A stretch of DNA of 64,000 nucleotides, taken from NCBI RefSeq assembly GCF_006716345.1, contig NZ_VFOX01000001.1:930001-994000 (forward strand). Reading direction: 5' to 3'. Made by a program: the position numbers and the translations under genes. The notes below the pieces were generated by a model that ran no database searches, was not told where the DNA came from, and worked only from the letters and a program-made list of their open reading frames with translations. Positions 1-9,056 of this stretch are shown here, one piece after another (the first letter of the stretch is position 1; each line of letters begins with the position of its first letter). The DNA is from Microbacterium saperdae (lineage in GTDB: Bacteria > Actinomycetota > Actinomycetes > Actinomycetales > Microbacteriaceae).

Positions 1-534
1 CAGACGCGTCGGTTGTCGCGCGCGTCGCGATGACGCTCCGTCAGCGACCGTGCCTGGAATCGTTCAGCGATCCGGCGCGCATGGCGACGCAGGCGGTTCG
101 GCGACTCGGCTTCTGCGATCACGAGGACCGCGGCCGCGTATGCCGCGCGATCGCGGGGATCATCGAGATGTGCCCCCGCCTCGACGATGACTCGCGTGTG
201 CGCGGCGGTGATGCGCCCGGCACCCTGCGCGGCCCATACGTCGGGGAGATCCGTCACGAGACGCGATGCTGCCGCCATCCGACGTTCGATCGTGCGATCG
301 TTCACGCGTTGTGCGGCACCGATCTCGGCGGCCACTGCGCGCGTCGCCATGTCGCCGTAGTCGGGATGATTCGCCTGCCTGGCGATGTCGATGGCCAGCC
401 GAGACGCCATCGCGAGCATGCCGTCTCGGGCGGCCAGCATTCCGCTGATGGTCTCTTTCCGCAGCCTGCAGACCGGCGACCAGATCGGCGAGCATCGCCA
501 TCTGGGAGTCGTTCGCATCGAGCAGATCGGGCAT
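1..534 (-). pseudogene. DUF222/HNH-endonuclease-family gene, frameshifted and cut by the window edge
   Basis: Reading leftward from an ATG at 534 (GTG at 540 is an alternative), the first 26 codons give MPDLLDANDS...LQAAE. Near base 456, in a gaaagag run, the plausible frame slips by one base. It then stays open without a stop to the window edge and encodes typical DUF222 helices (RVNDRTIERRM, RITAAHTRVIVEAG, RLRRHARRIAERFQ). This family (the mycobacterial 13E12 type) usually has a DUF222 domain followed by a C-terminal HNH nuclease domain; the HNH part would lie outside the window. The alternative ATG in the downstream frame gives an Arg/Cys/Trp-rich N-terminus unlike the family, so a real frameshift or a one-base sequence error is more likely than a different start. 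Confidence 0.65.
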
Positions 535-563
535 GGACACAGTCCACCACCGACCACCGACAT

Positions 564-579
564 TCGAACATAAATGCGA
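564..579. promoter_or_regulatory. LexA (SOS) box-like palindrome upstream of the DUF222 gene
   Basis: TCGAACATAAATGCGA matches the actinobacterial SOS box TCGAAC-N4-GTTCGA with one perfect half-site and four of six bases in the other. It lies about 30 bases upstream of the DUF222 start. LexA control of 13E12/DUF222 genes is known in mycobacteria; its use here is inference. The rest of the 535-721 gap holds nothing else I can name. Confidence 0.45.
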
Positions 580-721
580 CGACGATCGCTCCCGTGACCG
601 TGCGCCCGCGCAGGCTATCCGCACATCGCGGCCCTTCGCTGATGGGGTGAGCGCACATGGGACGGCCCCGCCGCCCGTCCTACCGTGAGGACCACTGATC
701 GACCGACGAGAGGGATGTCTC

Positions 722-2443
722 ATGCCGTACGACTTTCGGGGAGGGCGCGGCGTCCGGACCCTCGTCTCTCTCGCAGCAGCCACGACGCTGATCACCGCCG
801 GTTGGGCCGGCACCCACGCGAGTGGAGAGGGTGCCTCTGCGGTCCCCGCTCCTGTCTCTGCATCCGCTCACACCGCCGTCGTCGCGGATGAGCCGGACTC
901 GTTCATCCGCGACGTGAGGACGTGGCTGATGACCTCGGAAGATGGCCGTACATACAAGATCTCGGTGGCGCTCCCGGCCGGCTACACCGAGAGCGGGTCC
1001 GCGTACCGCGCGCTCTACGTCACCGATGCCAACGCCGAGTTCGGAATCGCGGTGGAGACCGCGCGGTTGAACGCTCCCGGCACGGTCGTCGTCGGGATCG
1101 GATATGACAACCCTGGTCAGGGCTTCGCCGCTTCAGGCGTTCCACGAACCCTCGATCTGACTCCGACCGACATCGGCGCGGCGACTCCTTCCGGCGGTGC
1201 ACCGGAGTTCCTCTCGTTCCTTCGAGAGGAACTGGTCCCGCGAGTCGAGCGGGACTTCCACGTCGACGCGGGCGACCGCGCGCTGATGGGGCATTCCTTC
1301 GGCGGTCTCTTCGCGACCTACACACTGCTGCACAACGAAGGACTGTTCCAGCGCTTCGTGATCGCGAGCCCGTCGCTCTGGTGGGATGAACACACGATCC
1401 TCGACGTCGAAAGCGAGTACGCCGCCGCGAACGACGCACTCGACGCACGCGTATTCCTCTCTGTCGGATCGCTGGAGGAGACCACGACCGGTTTTCCGAT
1501 GACGAGCGATATGACGCGCTTCGCGACGACGCTGTCTGACCGTGCGTATACGGGTTTGGAGCTCGGCGGGCATGTCTTCGAGGACGAGACACACCTGTCG
1601 GTGATCGGGGCATCCTTCAGTCGTGGGCTCCGGTTCATCTACGCCGCGCCCGGGACGACGATCCCGGGTACCGAACTGCCTGCAGATCCGGTGGCGGCGG
1701 CGCCCCAGATCAGCTCGCATCCCGTCGATGTGCGCGTCGACGAAGGGGAGGACGCGAGATTCACCGCGACTGCGACAGGTGTCCCCGCCCCCACCGTGCA
1801 CTGGCAATCGCGACTCTCGAGCTCCGGGGACTGGGTCTCGATCCCGGATGCGACGGCCACAGCGTACGTCGTGAGCGGCGCACGCGCGTCGGCGACCGGC
1901 ACGGAGTACCGAGCGGTGTTCCGGAACACGTCCGGCGAAGCGATCACGGACGCCGCCACCCTCACCGTCGCTGCGACGGGGGAGGAGCCCGGACAGGGGA
2001 TCCCGTCCGAAGCCGACCTGACGGATGAGATGCGGGGGACCGTGAGCGTTCCCGACTCCGTCGTACGGGGTGAGACGGTCCCGGTGACGGTGGGGGACGA
2101 GTTCGCCGGCGAGCAGGTGGACGTGTACCTGTTCTCCACCCCCGTTCCGCTCGGCACGCACACCGTGTCGGCAGATGGCGTCGTCAGCGTCGTGATCCCG
2201 GAGGATGCGGCACTCGGCGCGCACCGGATCGCCGTCTCCGCGGCAGGGGGAGCGCTCCTCGGCTGGGACACCACCACGGTCGTCGCCCCGTCCGCAGGAG
2301 CGGGGACGGCGGCGCCGGCGACGTTGCCGGACACGGGTGCCGAGATCGACCCGGCGCTCGTCGCCGGAGCGCTGCTGCTCCTGGGCGCGGGTGTCGGACT
2401 GGTGGTGACGGCTCGCGCACGCCGCGCCCGGCAGCGTTCCTGA
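722..2443 (+). CDS. Secreted, LPxTG-anchored esterase (Fes/IroE-type alpha/beta hydrolase) with an Ig-like domain
   Basis: 573 residues. An N-terminal export signal (hydrophobic residues about 12-30) precedes a putative-esterase domain (about 60-315) of the esterase D/enterochelin-esterase type. The nucleophile is Ser192 in GHSFGG, and a late His in DETHLSV is the likely catalytic base. Residues about 327-418 form an immunoglobulin-like domain (SSHPVDVRVDEGE...). The C-terminus has a sortase signal LPDTG near 535, a hydrophobic helix and an Arg-rich tail, so the enzyme should be attached to the wall. SD GAGAGGG precedes the ATG. The gene stands alone. The family cleaves esters ranging from siderophores to S-formylglutathione and mycolyl esters; the substrate here is unknown. 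Confidence 0.8.
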   Translation: MPYDFRGGRGVRTLVSLAAATTLITAGWAGTHASGEGASAVPAPVSASAHTAVVADEPDSFIRDVRTWLMTSEDGRTYKISVALPAGYTESGSAYRALYVTDANAEFGIAVETARLNAPGTVVVGIGYDNPGQGFAASGVPRTLDLTPTDIGAATPSGGAPEFLSFLREELVPRVERDFHVDAGDRALMGHSFGGLFATYTLLHNEGLFQRFVIASPSLWWDEHTILDVESEYAAANDALDARVFLSVGSLEETTTGFPMTSDMTRFATTLSDRAYTGLELGGHVFEDETHLSVIGASFSRGLRFIYAAPGTTIPGTELPADPVAAAPQISSHPVDVRVDEGEDARFTATATGVPAPTVHWQSRLSSSGDWVSIPDATATAYVVSGARASATGTEYRAVFRNTSGEAITDAATLTVAATGEEPGQGIPSEADLTDEMRGTVSVPDSVVRGETVPVTVGDEFAGEQVDVYLFSTPVPLGTHTVSADGVVSVVIPEDAALGAHRIAVSAAGGALLGWDTTTVVAPSAGAGTAAPATLPDTGAEIDPALVAGALLLLGAGVGLVVTARARRARQRS

Positions 2444-2523
2444 CGGGCGCGGGACCGCTTGGATTCGATCCGGCTCCCTCCGAGACGAACGCCCAGTCCG
2501 GCGCGACTACCCTGGGGAGTGAC

Positions 2524-4332
2524 ATGGCACATCTTCTCGGGGCAGAGTCCCTTCATCTCGAATATCCGACCAGGGTCGTCTTCGACTCCGTGACCCTCGG
2601 GATCGAGGAGGGGGATCGGATCGGCATCGTCGGCCGCAACGGCGACGGCAAGTCGAGCCTGCTCGGGATGCTCGCAGGTCTCAAGGAGCCTAATGCGGGA
2701 CGAGTGACCGTACGCGGCGGCACCACGATCGGTGTGCTGTCCCAGGCCGACACCCTCAGTGACGACCTCACGATCAGCGCGGCGGTCGTCGGTGACACCC
2801 CGGAGTACGAGTGGGCGGGGGATCCGCGCGTCCGTGACGTGATCGACGGTCTGCTCAGGGACCTGCCGTGGGATGCCGAGATCGGCTCGCTCAGCGGTGG
2901 CCAGCGCCGTCGCGTCTCGCTCGCCAAGCTGCTCACCGGGGACTGGGATGTGATCGCGCTCGACGAGCCGACCAACCACCTCGATGTCGAAGCCATCACC
3001 TGGCTCGCCGGCCACCTGAAGAAGCGCTGGTCGCCGAACTCGGGCGCGCTCCTGGTCGTCACCCACGATCGCTGGTTCCTCGACGAGATCTGCACCGAGA
3101 CGTGGGAGGTGCACGATCGCATCGTCGAGCCCTTCGAGGGCGGGTACGCGGCGTACATCCTGCAGCGCGTCGAGCGCGACCGCATGGCATCGGCCACCGA
3201 GGCGAAGCGTCAGAACCTCGCCAAGAAGGAGCTCGCCTGGTTGCGCCGCGGCGCCCCGGCGCGCACGGCCAAGCCCAAGTTCCGCATCGATGCGGCCAAC
3301 GAGCTCATCGCCGACGTCCCGGAGATCCGCGACAAGGTGTCCCTGCAGTCCCTCGCGGTCTCCCGCCTGGGCAAGGACGTCGTCGATCTGCTCGACGTCG
3401 GGGTGACCTACCCGACGCCCGAGGGCGGCGAGAAGACCGTGCTCCGCGATGTCGAGTGGCGCATCGCCCCCGGTGAGCGCACCGGCATCCTCGGCGTCAA
3501 CGGTGCAGGCAAGTCCACGCTTCTCGGGCTGATCTCGGGCACCGTCGAGCCCACGGTCGGACGCGTCAAGCGGGGCACGACCGTGAAGGTCAAGACCCTC
3601 ACCCAGCGTCTCGACGAGCTCGAGGACGTGCGGCGCGAGCCCGTGCGCGTCGTGATCTCGCGGCTGCGCACCTCGTACACGATGGGCACGGGTTCCAAGG
3701 CGCAGGAGCTCACGCCCGGTCAGCTCCTCGAGCGACTCGGCTTCGACTCCGCGCAGCTCTCCACCCCTGTCAAGGACCTGTCGGGTGGACAGCAGCGGCG
3801 TCTGCAGCTGCTGCTGGTGCTGCTGGACCAGCCGAACGTGCTGATCCTCGACGAGCCCACCAACGACCTCGATACCGACATGCTCTCCGCGATCGAGGAT
3901 CTCCTCGACTCCTGGTCGGGCACGCTGCTCGTGGTCAGCCACGACCGCTACTTCCTCGAGCGGGTCACGGATCAGCAGTACGCGATCCTCGACGGGCGGC
4001 TGCGCCACCTTCCCGGCGGCGTCGACGAGTACCTGCGGTTGCGTCAGCTGCAGGATGCTGCTCCGGCGAAGTCGCAGACGGCCGTGAACACTGCCAAGTC
4101 CGCAGGGCTCGACGGTGCGGCGCTGCGCTCGGCGCAGAAGGAGATCTCCTCGCTGGAGCGCCGCATCGAGAAGCTCACGCAGCAGGTCGACAAGGCCAAG
4201 CACGCTCTCGCAGAGCACGACCAGGCGGACTTCGAAGGCCTGGGCGTGCGGATGAAGGAGATCAGCGCGCAGCAGGACGAGATCGGCGAGCTCGAACTGC
4301 GCTGGTTCGAACTGACCGAAGAGCTCGGCTGA
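2524..4332 (+). CDS. ABC-F family ATPase (Uup-like), soluble, ribosome-associated type
   Basis: 602 residues with two ABC domains and no membrane segments. Walker A motifs are GRNGDGKSS (37-45, Ser in place of the usual Thr) and GVNGAGKST (about 320-330). Signatures are LSGGQRRR (about 122) and LSGGQQRR (about 418), and each half has a DEPTN-LD Walker B. A basic linker joins the halves, and residues about 525-600 form a coiled coil like the C-terminal domain of Uup. ABC-F proteins bind ribosomes and resolve stalled states or give antibiotic protection. The housekeeping setting and Uup-like tail suggest the former. A TACCCT hexamer ends 10 bases before the ATG and GGGGAG lies between them, so the leader may be extremely short. 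Confidence 0.88.
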   Translation: MAHLLGAESLHLEYPTRVVFDSVTLGIEEGDRIGIVGRNGDGKSSLLGMLAGLKEPNAGRVTVRGGTTIGVLSQADTLSDDLTISAAVVGDTPEYEWAGDPRVRDVIDGLLRDLPWDAEIGSLSGGQRRRVSLAKLLTGDWDVIALDEPTNHLDVEAITWLAGHLKKRWSPNSGALLVVTHDRWFLDEICTETWEVHDRIVEPFEGGYAAYILQRVERDRMASATEAKRQNLAKKELAWLRRGAPARTAKPKFRIDAANELIADVPEIRDKVSLQSLAVSRLGKDVVDLLDVGVTYPTPEGGEKTVLRDVEWRIAPGERTGILGVNGAGKSTLLGLISGTVEPTVGRVKRGTTVKVKTLTQRLDELEDVRREPVRVVISRLRTSYTMGTGSKAQELTPGQLLERLGFDSAQLSTPVKDLSGGQQRRLQLLLVLLDQPNVLILDEPTNDLDTDMLSAIEDLLDSWSGTLLVVSHDRYFLERVTDQQYAILDGRLRHLPGGVDEYLRLRQLQDAAPAKSQTAVNTAKSAGLDGAALRSAQKEISSLERRIEKLTQQVDKAKHALAEHDQADFEGLGVRMKEISAQQDEIGELELRWFELTEELG

Positions 4333-4470
4333 CCGTCTTTCCCCCGAGAGGGGGTCTGTTGTTCCCCCCTTCCTGGGAATACGGTGGCAGTGCGATGCGC
4401 TGTGCTCTGGGCGGGGCCTGACGCCATCCGGTGTCGCACGGCACGATCCTGCGGCATCCGGGAGGTACAC

Positions 4471-6228
4471 ATGGAAGGTCTCGAGGTCACGGTCCTGCTC
4501 GGGCTGACGATTCTCGCGGGAGCGCTGCTGGCACCCCGCATCCGGCTCGCGCTGCCTCTGGTGCTGGTCATCTTCGGACTCGCGCTCGGCTTCGTCCCCG
4601 CGCTCCGCGAGGTGCAGCTGCCCCCGGAGACGGTGCTGCTGCTGTTCCTCCCGGTGATGCTGTTCTGGGAGAGCCTGACCACGTCTCTGCGCGCGATCCG
4701 CCGCGATTTCCGCTACATCCTGCCGATGAGCACGCTACTGGTCGTCGCGTCGGCCTTCGCGGTCGCGGGCATCGGCGTGCTGTTCGGGATGCCGTGGGAG
4801 ATCGCCCTCATCCTCGGAGCCGCCGTCGCGCCGCCGGATGCCACCGCTGTGGCCGCTCTCGGGCGACTGCTGCCCCGGCGCATGTTCATGAAGCTGAAGG
4901 CGGAGAGCCTCACCAACGACGGCACCGCCCTGGTCCTCTACGCGATCGCGGTGTCACTGGCCGTCGGCGGCCAGATCACGCCCTGGTCGGTCACCTGGAC
5001 CGTGCTGGTCTCGTACATCGGCGGCATCGCGGCCGGCACCGTGATCGCCGCGCTGGGCTACCTGCTGCTCAGCCGTGTCTCGTCGACGATGGTGATCAAC
5101 GTCACGCTCCTGCTGATCCCGTTCAGCGCGTTCCTGCTCGCCGAGATCGTGCATGCCTCCGGCGTGCTGGCGGTCGTCGTGGCCGGACTCATCGTGGCCT
5201 ACGTCTCGCCCCGTGTCACCACCGCATCCTCGCGGCGGCAGACCGATGCGGCGTGGCCGTTCGGGGTCTTCCTGCTCAACGGCGCGCTGTTCGTGCTGAT
5301 CGGCCTCGAGGTCCAGTACGTCGTGCACGAGATCTCGGCGGCCGCGATCGGACGTCTGGTGCTGGTGACACTGGCGGTGTGGGCGACCCTCCTCGTCGTC
5401 CGCTACATGTTCCAGCTGCTCAGCGTGCCGTTCCAGCGGTCCTCCGCGCCCGCGCCGCCGCGAGGCGTGCGCTCCCGTGCGCGCCTCGTCTCCACCGTCG
5501 CCGGAATGCGCGGCGCGGTGTCTCTCGCGATCGCCCTGTCGGTGCCCGCGACGATCGCCGACGGGCCGGATGCCGCGGGGCGCGACGAGGTCGTGTTCGT
5601 CACCGCCGGTGTCATCCTGCTCAGCCTGCTCGTGCAGGGACCGCTCCTGCCCGCCCTCGTGCGGTGGGCGCGCGTTCCGGTCGATCACGCCGACGACGAG
5701 GAGTACGAGCTGGCCGAACGCGCCATCTCCGGCGCGGCGCTCGCCGCGCTCGACGACCTCGCCGCCGAACACGGCATCGGTCAGGAGGTGCGCGATCGGG
5801 TGCGGACCGAGGGCTACATGATGCTCGAGTTCGCGAACGCGAGGGCCCTTGCCCGTGAGCAGGCGATCGTCGACGCGGAAGCGGATGCGCTCGACGAGAT
5901 GCTCGACGAGCCCGATCCGCTCGCTACGGGCGGCGCGATCGAGGAGAACCTCGGCAGCGGTGCGTCCCTGCCCTCGACGTCGGACAGCGGCGACGGGAAC
6001 ACCCTCCAGATGATCGCCACCTCGGCCGATGTCGACGTGATGCAGCGGTCGCCGCTGATCCGTCACGAGGAGCACACGCGCCTGAAGCTCGCCATGCTCG
6101 ACCGCAAGCGCGAGGTGCTGCTCGGCCTGCGCCGCTCCGGCACCGTGGATGATCTGGTCGTGCGCAGGATCTCGGCGCGCCTCGACCTCGAACAGGTGCG
6201 GCTGCAGGGGATCGAAGAGTTCGACTGA
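4471..6228 (+). CDS. Na+/H+ antiporter, CPA1 family
   Basis: 585 residues from the ATG at 4471, chosen because GGGAGG precedes it; the open frame begins earlier but that part is not protein-like. About 12 hydrophobic helices occupy residues 1-420, starting VTVLLGLTILAGALL. The Asn-Asp pair of electroneutral CPA1 exchangers is present at 149-150 in ESLTNDGTA. A cytoplasmic tail of about 165 residues, rich in charged helices, follows and is probably regulatory. It should exchange cytoplasmic Na+ (or K+) for protons at the plasma membrane and help control pH and salt. Single gene. Confidence 0.87.
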   Translation: MEGLEVTVLLGLTILAGALLAPRIRLALPLVLVIFGLALGFVPALREVQLPPETVLLLFLPVMLFWESLTTSLRAIRRDFRYILPMSTLLVVASAFAVAGIGVLFGMPWEIALILGAAVAPPDATAVAALGRLLPRRMFMKLKAESLTNDGTALVLYAIAVSLAVGGQITPWSVTWTVLVSYIGGIAAGTVIAALGYLLLSRVSSTMVINVTLLLIPFSAFLLAEIVHASGVLAVVVAGLIVAYVSPRVTTASSRRQTDAAWPFGVFLLNGALFVLIGLEVQYVVHEISAAAIGRLVLVTLAVWATLLVVRYMFQLLSVPFQRSSAPAPPRGVRSRARLVSTVAGMRGAVSLAIALSVPATIADGPDAAGRDEVVFVTAGVILLSLLVQGPLLPALVRWARVPVDHADDEEYELAERAISGAALAALDDLAAEHGIGQEVRDRVRTEGYMMLEFANARALAREQAIVDAEADALDEMLDEPDPLATGGAIEENLGSGASLPSTSDSGDGNTLQMIATSADVDVMQRSPLIRHEEHTRLKLAMLDRKREVLLGLRRSGTVDDLVVRRISARLDLEQVRLQGIEEFD

Positions 6229-6342
6229 GCGCACGCCGCCACCGGTTTTCCGGGCTGTGACGCTGTGTGACGGCTCGATTCCGCGCCTGCGCCCGAGCCT
6301 GTCTAACGTATTCGAGTCCCTGAGAGAGGAACCCGCATCACT

Positions 6343-7254
6343 ATGTCCCGCCGTACCACGTCCATCATCGCCGCGCTCGCCGCGGTCCCGCTCTTCGTCG
6401 CCCTCGCAGGCTGCGCCACGGCATCGCCCGAGGCCGGCTCCGGCAGCGGAGAATCGACCACGCCCGAGGTCGTCAAGATCGGCGTCGTCAACAAGGGCGA
6501 CGACCAGTGGGCGCCGTTCGTCGACGCCGCTGCGGAAGAGGGCATCACGGTCGAGCTCGTCGACTTCGGCTCGTACGAGCAGCCCAACCCGGCGCTGACC
6601 GAGGGCGAGATCGACCTCAACCAGTTCCAGCACATCGCCTACCTCGCGGACTACAACGTGAACGCGGGTGCCGACCTCACCCCGATCGGCTCCACCGCGA
6701 TCTACCCGCTCGGTCTGTACTCGACCAAGTACGACGACGTCGACAGCATCCCCGAGGGCGAGACCGTCGCCGTCCCCGACGACGCGACGAACCAGGCTCG
6801 TGGCCTCCTCGTGCTGCAGACGGCCGGTCTGATCGAGCTCAAGAGCGGCGGGTCGATCTTCTCCGACCTCGCGGACGTCGACACCGCGAAGTCCAAGGTG
6901 AAGGTCACCGCGCTCGAGGCGGCCCTGATCCCGACGTCGCTGCCCGATGTCGCTGCCGCGATCATCAACAACGACTTCATCGAAGACGCCGGTCTCACTT
7001 CCGATGACGCCATCGCGCAGGATGACCCGGAGGACCCGAACGCCCTGCCGTACGTCAACATCTTCGCGGCTCGCGCCGAGGACGCCGACAACCCCACCTA
7101 CCTGAAGCTCGTCGAGATCTTCCAGACCAACGAGGCCGTCCAGGCCGGGCTGCTCGCGTCTTCGGGTGACACTGCGGTGTCGCTGCAGACGCCGGTCGCC
7201 GACCTGGTCGCCTCGCTGAAGAAGGTCCAGGAGGACACCGAAGCACAGAAGTGA
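6343..7254 (+). CDS. metQ: Methionine ABC transporter substrate-binding lipoprotein MetQ
   Basis: 303 residues. Signal peptide with lipobox LAGC and lipidated Cys24, then an NlpA/MetQ fold (KIGVVNKGDDQW, DLNQFQHIAYL). It should capture methionine or related compounds outside the membrane and hand them to MetI. SD GAGAGAGGAA lies before the ATG. It is first in metQ-metN-metI, but two stem-loops separate it from metN. The 115-base upstream region holds no recognisable SAM riboswitch. Confidence 0.92.
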   Translation: MSRRTTSIIAALAAVPLFVALAGCATASPEAGSGSGESTTPEVVKIGVVNKGDDQWAPFVDAAAEEGITVELVDFGSYEQPNPALTEGEIDLNQFQHIAYLADYNVNAGADLTPIGSTAIYPLGLYSTKYDDVDSIPEGETVAVPDDATNQARGLLVLQTAGLIELKSGGSIFSDLADVDTAKSKVKVTALEAALIPTSLPDVAAAIINNDFIEDAGLTSDDAIAQDDPEDPNALPYVNIFAARAEDADNPTYLKLVEIFQTNEAVQAGLLASSGDTAVSLQTPVADLVASLKKVQEDTEAQK

Positions 7255-7257
7255 GCG

Positions 7258-7279
7258 CAGGCGGGAGGAATCCCGCCTG
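7258..7279. terminator. Stem-loop 1 between metQ and metN
   Basis: Perfect 9-bp inverted repeat CAGGCGGGA/TCCCGCCTG with a GGAA loop, four bases after the metQ stop. There is no T-run, so it may protect the metQ 3' end rather than terminate. Confidence 0.6.
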
Positions 7280-7287
7280 ATGCGAGA

Positions 7288-7320
7288 GAATCGGGTGGCG
7301 CGTCGCGCGTCACCCGATTC
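7288..7320. terminator. Stem-loop 2 between metQ and metN
   Basis: Perfect 10-bp outer stem (GAATCGGGTG/CACCCGATTC). The inner bases extend it to about 15 bp with one G-U pair and a TCG loop, and GTCTTTCCCC follows. This is the strongest terminator-like structure in the met operon, and some read-through to metN is presumably needed. Confidence 0.7.
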
Positions 7321-7353
7321 GTCTTTCCCCCGAGATCCAGACCGGAGCAGCAC

Positions 7354-8397
7354 ATGCCGATCGTGAGCCTGACGAACGTGTCGAAGGCCTACCCGTCCCG
7401 CACGCCGGGTGACGGCGAGGTCGTCGCCGTCGACGACGTGACCCTCTCGATCGAGAAGGGCGACGTCTTCGGCATCATCGGCTACTCCGGCGCCGGCAAG
7501 TCCACGCTCGTGCGCCTGATCAACGCCCTCGAGCCGGCGACCAGCGGCACGATCCTGGTCGACGGCGTCGACATCACCGCGCTCCGCGAGAGCGAGCTGC
7601 GCAAGGTCCGCGGCGGCATCGGCATGATCTTCCAGCAGTTCAACCTCTTCTCCTCGCGGAACGTGCGGGCGAACATCGCCTACCCGCTCACGCTCGCGGG
7701 GTGGAAGAAGCCCGACATCGAGGCGCGCGTCACCGAGCTGCTCTCGTTCGTCGGGCTCTCCGACAAAGCCAAGGCGTACCCTGAGCAGCTCTCCGGCGGG
7801 CAGAAGCAGCGCGTCGGCATCGCCCGGGCGCTCGCGACGGGGCCGGCGATCCTGCTCGCGGATGAGGCCACCAGCGCGCTGGACCCGCAGACCACGCACG
7901 AGGTGCTCGATCTGCTCAAGCGCGTCAACGAGGAGCAGGGCATCACGATCGTCGTGATCACCCACGAGATGGACGTGATCCAGACCATCGCCACCAAGGT
8001 CGCGGTGATGGAGCGCGGCCGGGTGATCGAGCAGGGCGACGTCTTCGACGTGTTCTCCGCCCCGCAGAATCCCGCGTCGCAGCGGTTCGTCGGCACCGTC
8101 GTCAAGGGCGTGCCCTCGCCTGCCGAGCTGTCCGTCCTGCGCGAGCGGCACCAGGGCCGCCTCGTCACGTTCTCGTTCCGCGACGGCGACTCGTCGCAGG
8201 CGCAGGTCTTCCTCGATCTCGCCTCCGCCGGGCTCGACTTCGAGCTGGTCTACGGCGGGATCAACGACATCCGCGGACGGGCGTTCGGCCATCTCACCCT
8301 GGCGATCCGGGGCGAGAGCGCGGCGATCGACAGGGCCCTCGCGGCCATCGGGGAACGCGTCCAGGTGACCGAGATCGCGCAAGAGGAGGCCCGCTGA
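7354..8397 (+). CDS. metN: Methionine ABC transporter ATP-binding protein MetN
   Basis: 347 residues. Walker A GYSGAGKST (43-51), Q-loop in IFQQFNLF, signature LSGGQKQR, Walker B LLADEATSALDP, and a C-terminal NIL ligand-binding domain (about 265-345) that in MetN senses methionine and inhibits transport. The ATG has GGAGCAG upstream, and the stop overlaps the metI start by one base (TGATG), indicating coupled translation. It powers methionine import with MetI and MetQ. Confidence 0.93.
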   Translation: MPIVSLTNVSKAYPSRTPGDGEVVAVDDVTLSIEKGDVFGIIGYSGAGKSTLVRLINALEPATSGTILVDGVDITALRESELRKVRGGIGMIFQQFNLFSSRNVRANIAYPLTLAGWKKPDIEARVTELLSFVGLSDKAKAYPEQLSGGQKQRVGIARALATGPAILLADEATSALDPQTTHEVLDLLKRVNEEQGITIVVITHEMDVIQTIATKVAVMERGRVIEQGDVFDVFSAPQNPASQRFVGTVVKGVPSPAELSVLRERHQGRLVTFSFRDGDSSQAQVFLDLASAGLDFELVYGGINDIRGRAFGHLTLAIRGESAAIDRALAAIGERVQVTEIAQEEAR

Positions 8398-9056
8398 TGG
8401 ATCGTCTGATCGAACTCTGGCCCGAGTTCTGGGCGGCGGCGCTCGAGACCCTGTACATGACCTCCTTCGCTCTTGTGCTCGGCGGCATCCTCGGTCTCGT
8501 GATCGGTGTGATCCTCTACGTGACCCGCCCCGGTGGACTGGCGCAGAACGTCGTCGTCTCGGCGATCGCGAACCTCATCGTCAACTTCTTCCGGCCGATC
8601 CCGTTCGTGATCTTCATGGCCGTCGCCCAGCCGCTGGCGCGGGCCGTGATCGGCGTCGGCATCGGCACGACGGCCGGTGCGTTCATCATCGGACTCGCCG
8701 CGGCGTTCGCGATCGGACGCATCGTCGAGCAGCACCTCGTGTCGGTCTCACCGGGCGTCATCGAGGCCGCGCGCGCCATGGGCGCGGGCCCGTGGCGCAT
8801 CCTGTTCACGGTGGCGATCCCCGAGTCGCTGGGACCGCTCATCCTCGGCTACACGTTCATCGTGGTGGCGTTGATCGACATGACGGCCATGGCCGGCCTC
8901 GTGGGTGGTGGTGGCCTCGGTGCCTTCGCCCAGATCTACGGCTTCCGCAAGTTCGAGCCGGTCGTGATGTGGGCGGCGATCATCCTGATCGTGGTGTTCG
9001 TGCACTTCATGCAGCTGCTCGGCACGCGCCTCGCCCGCAAGGTCATGCGCCGCTGA
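8397..9056 (+). CDS. metI: Methionine ABC transporter permease MetI
   Basis: 219 residues with about five membrane helices and the cytoplasmic coupling motif EAARAMGAGPWRI typical of MetI permeases. It overlaps the metN stop and its own end overlaps the convergent pseudouridine synthase gene by 14 bases, leaving no room for a separate terminator. It forms the membrane channel of MetNIQ. Confidence 0.92.
   Translation: MDRLIELWPEFWAAALETLYMTSFALVLGGILGLVIGVILYVTRPGGLAQNVVVSAIANLIVNFFRPIPFVIFMAVAQPLARAVIGVGIGTTAGAFIIGLAAAFAIGRIVEQHLVSVSPGVIEAARAMGAGPWRILFTVAIPESLGPLILGYTFIVVALIDMTAMAGLVGGGGLGAFAQIYGFRKFEPVVMWAAIILIVVFVHFMQLLGTRLARKVMRR

Noticed and set aside
6229..6342. SAM riboswitch upstream of metQ
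   Set aside because: Only 114 bases, with no SAM-I, SAM-II or SAM-IV core that I can fold.
4954..8382. Very long minus-strand open frame (over 1100 codons) opposite the antiporter and met genes
   Set aside because: It is a high-GC shadow: Arg/Asp/Gly/His-rich, no domain, and it covers three well-supported plus-strand genes. Other long opposite frames (for example 1639-4470 and 11017-13689) fail for the same reason.
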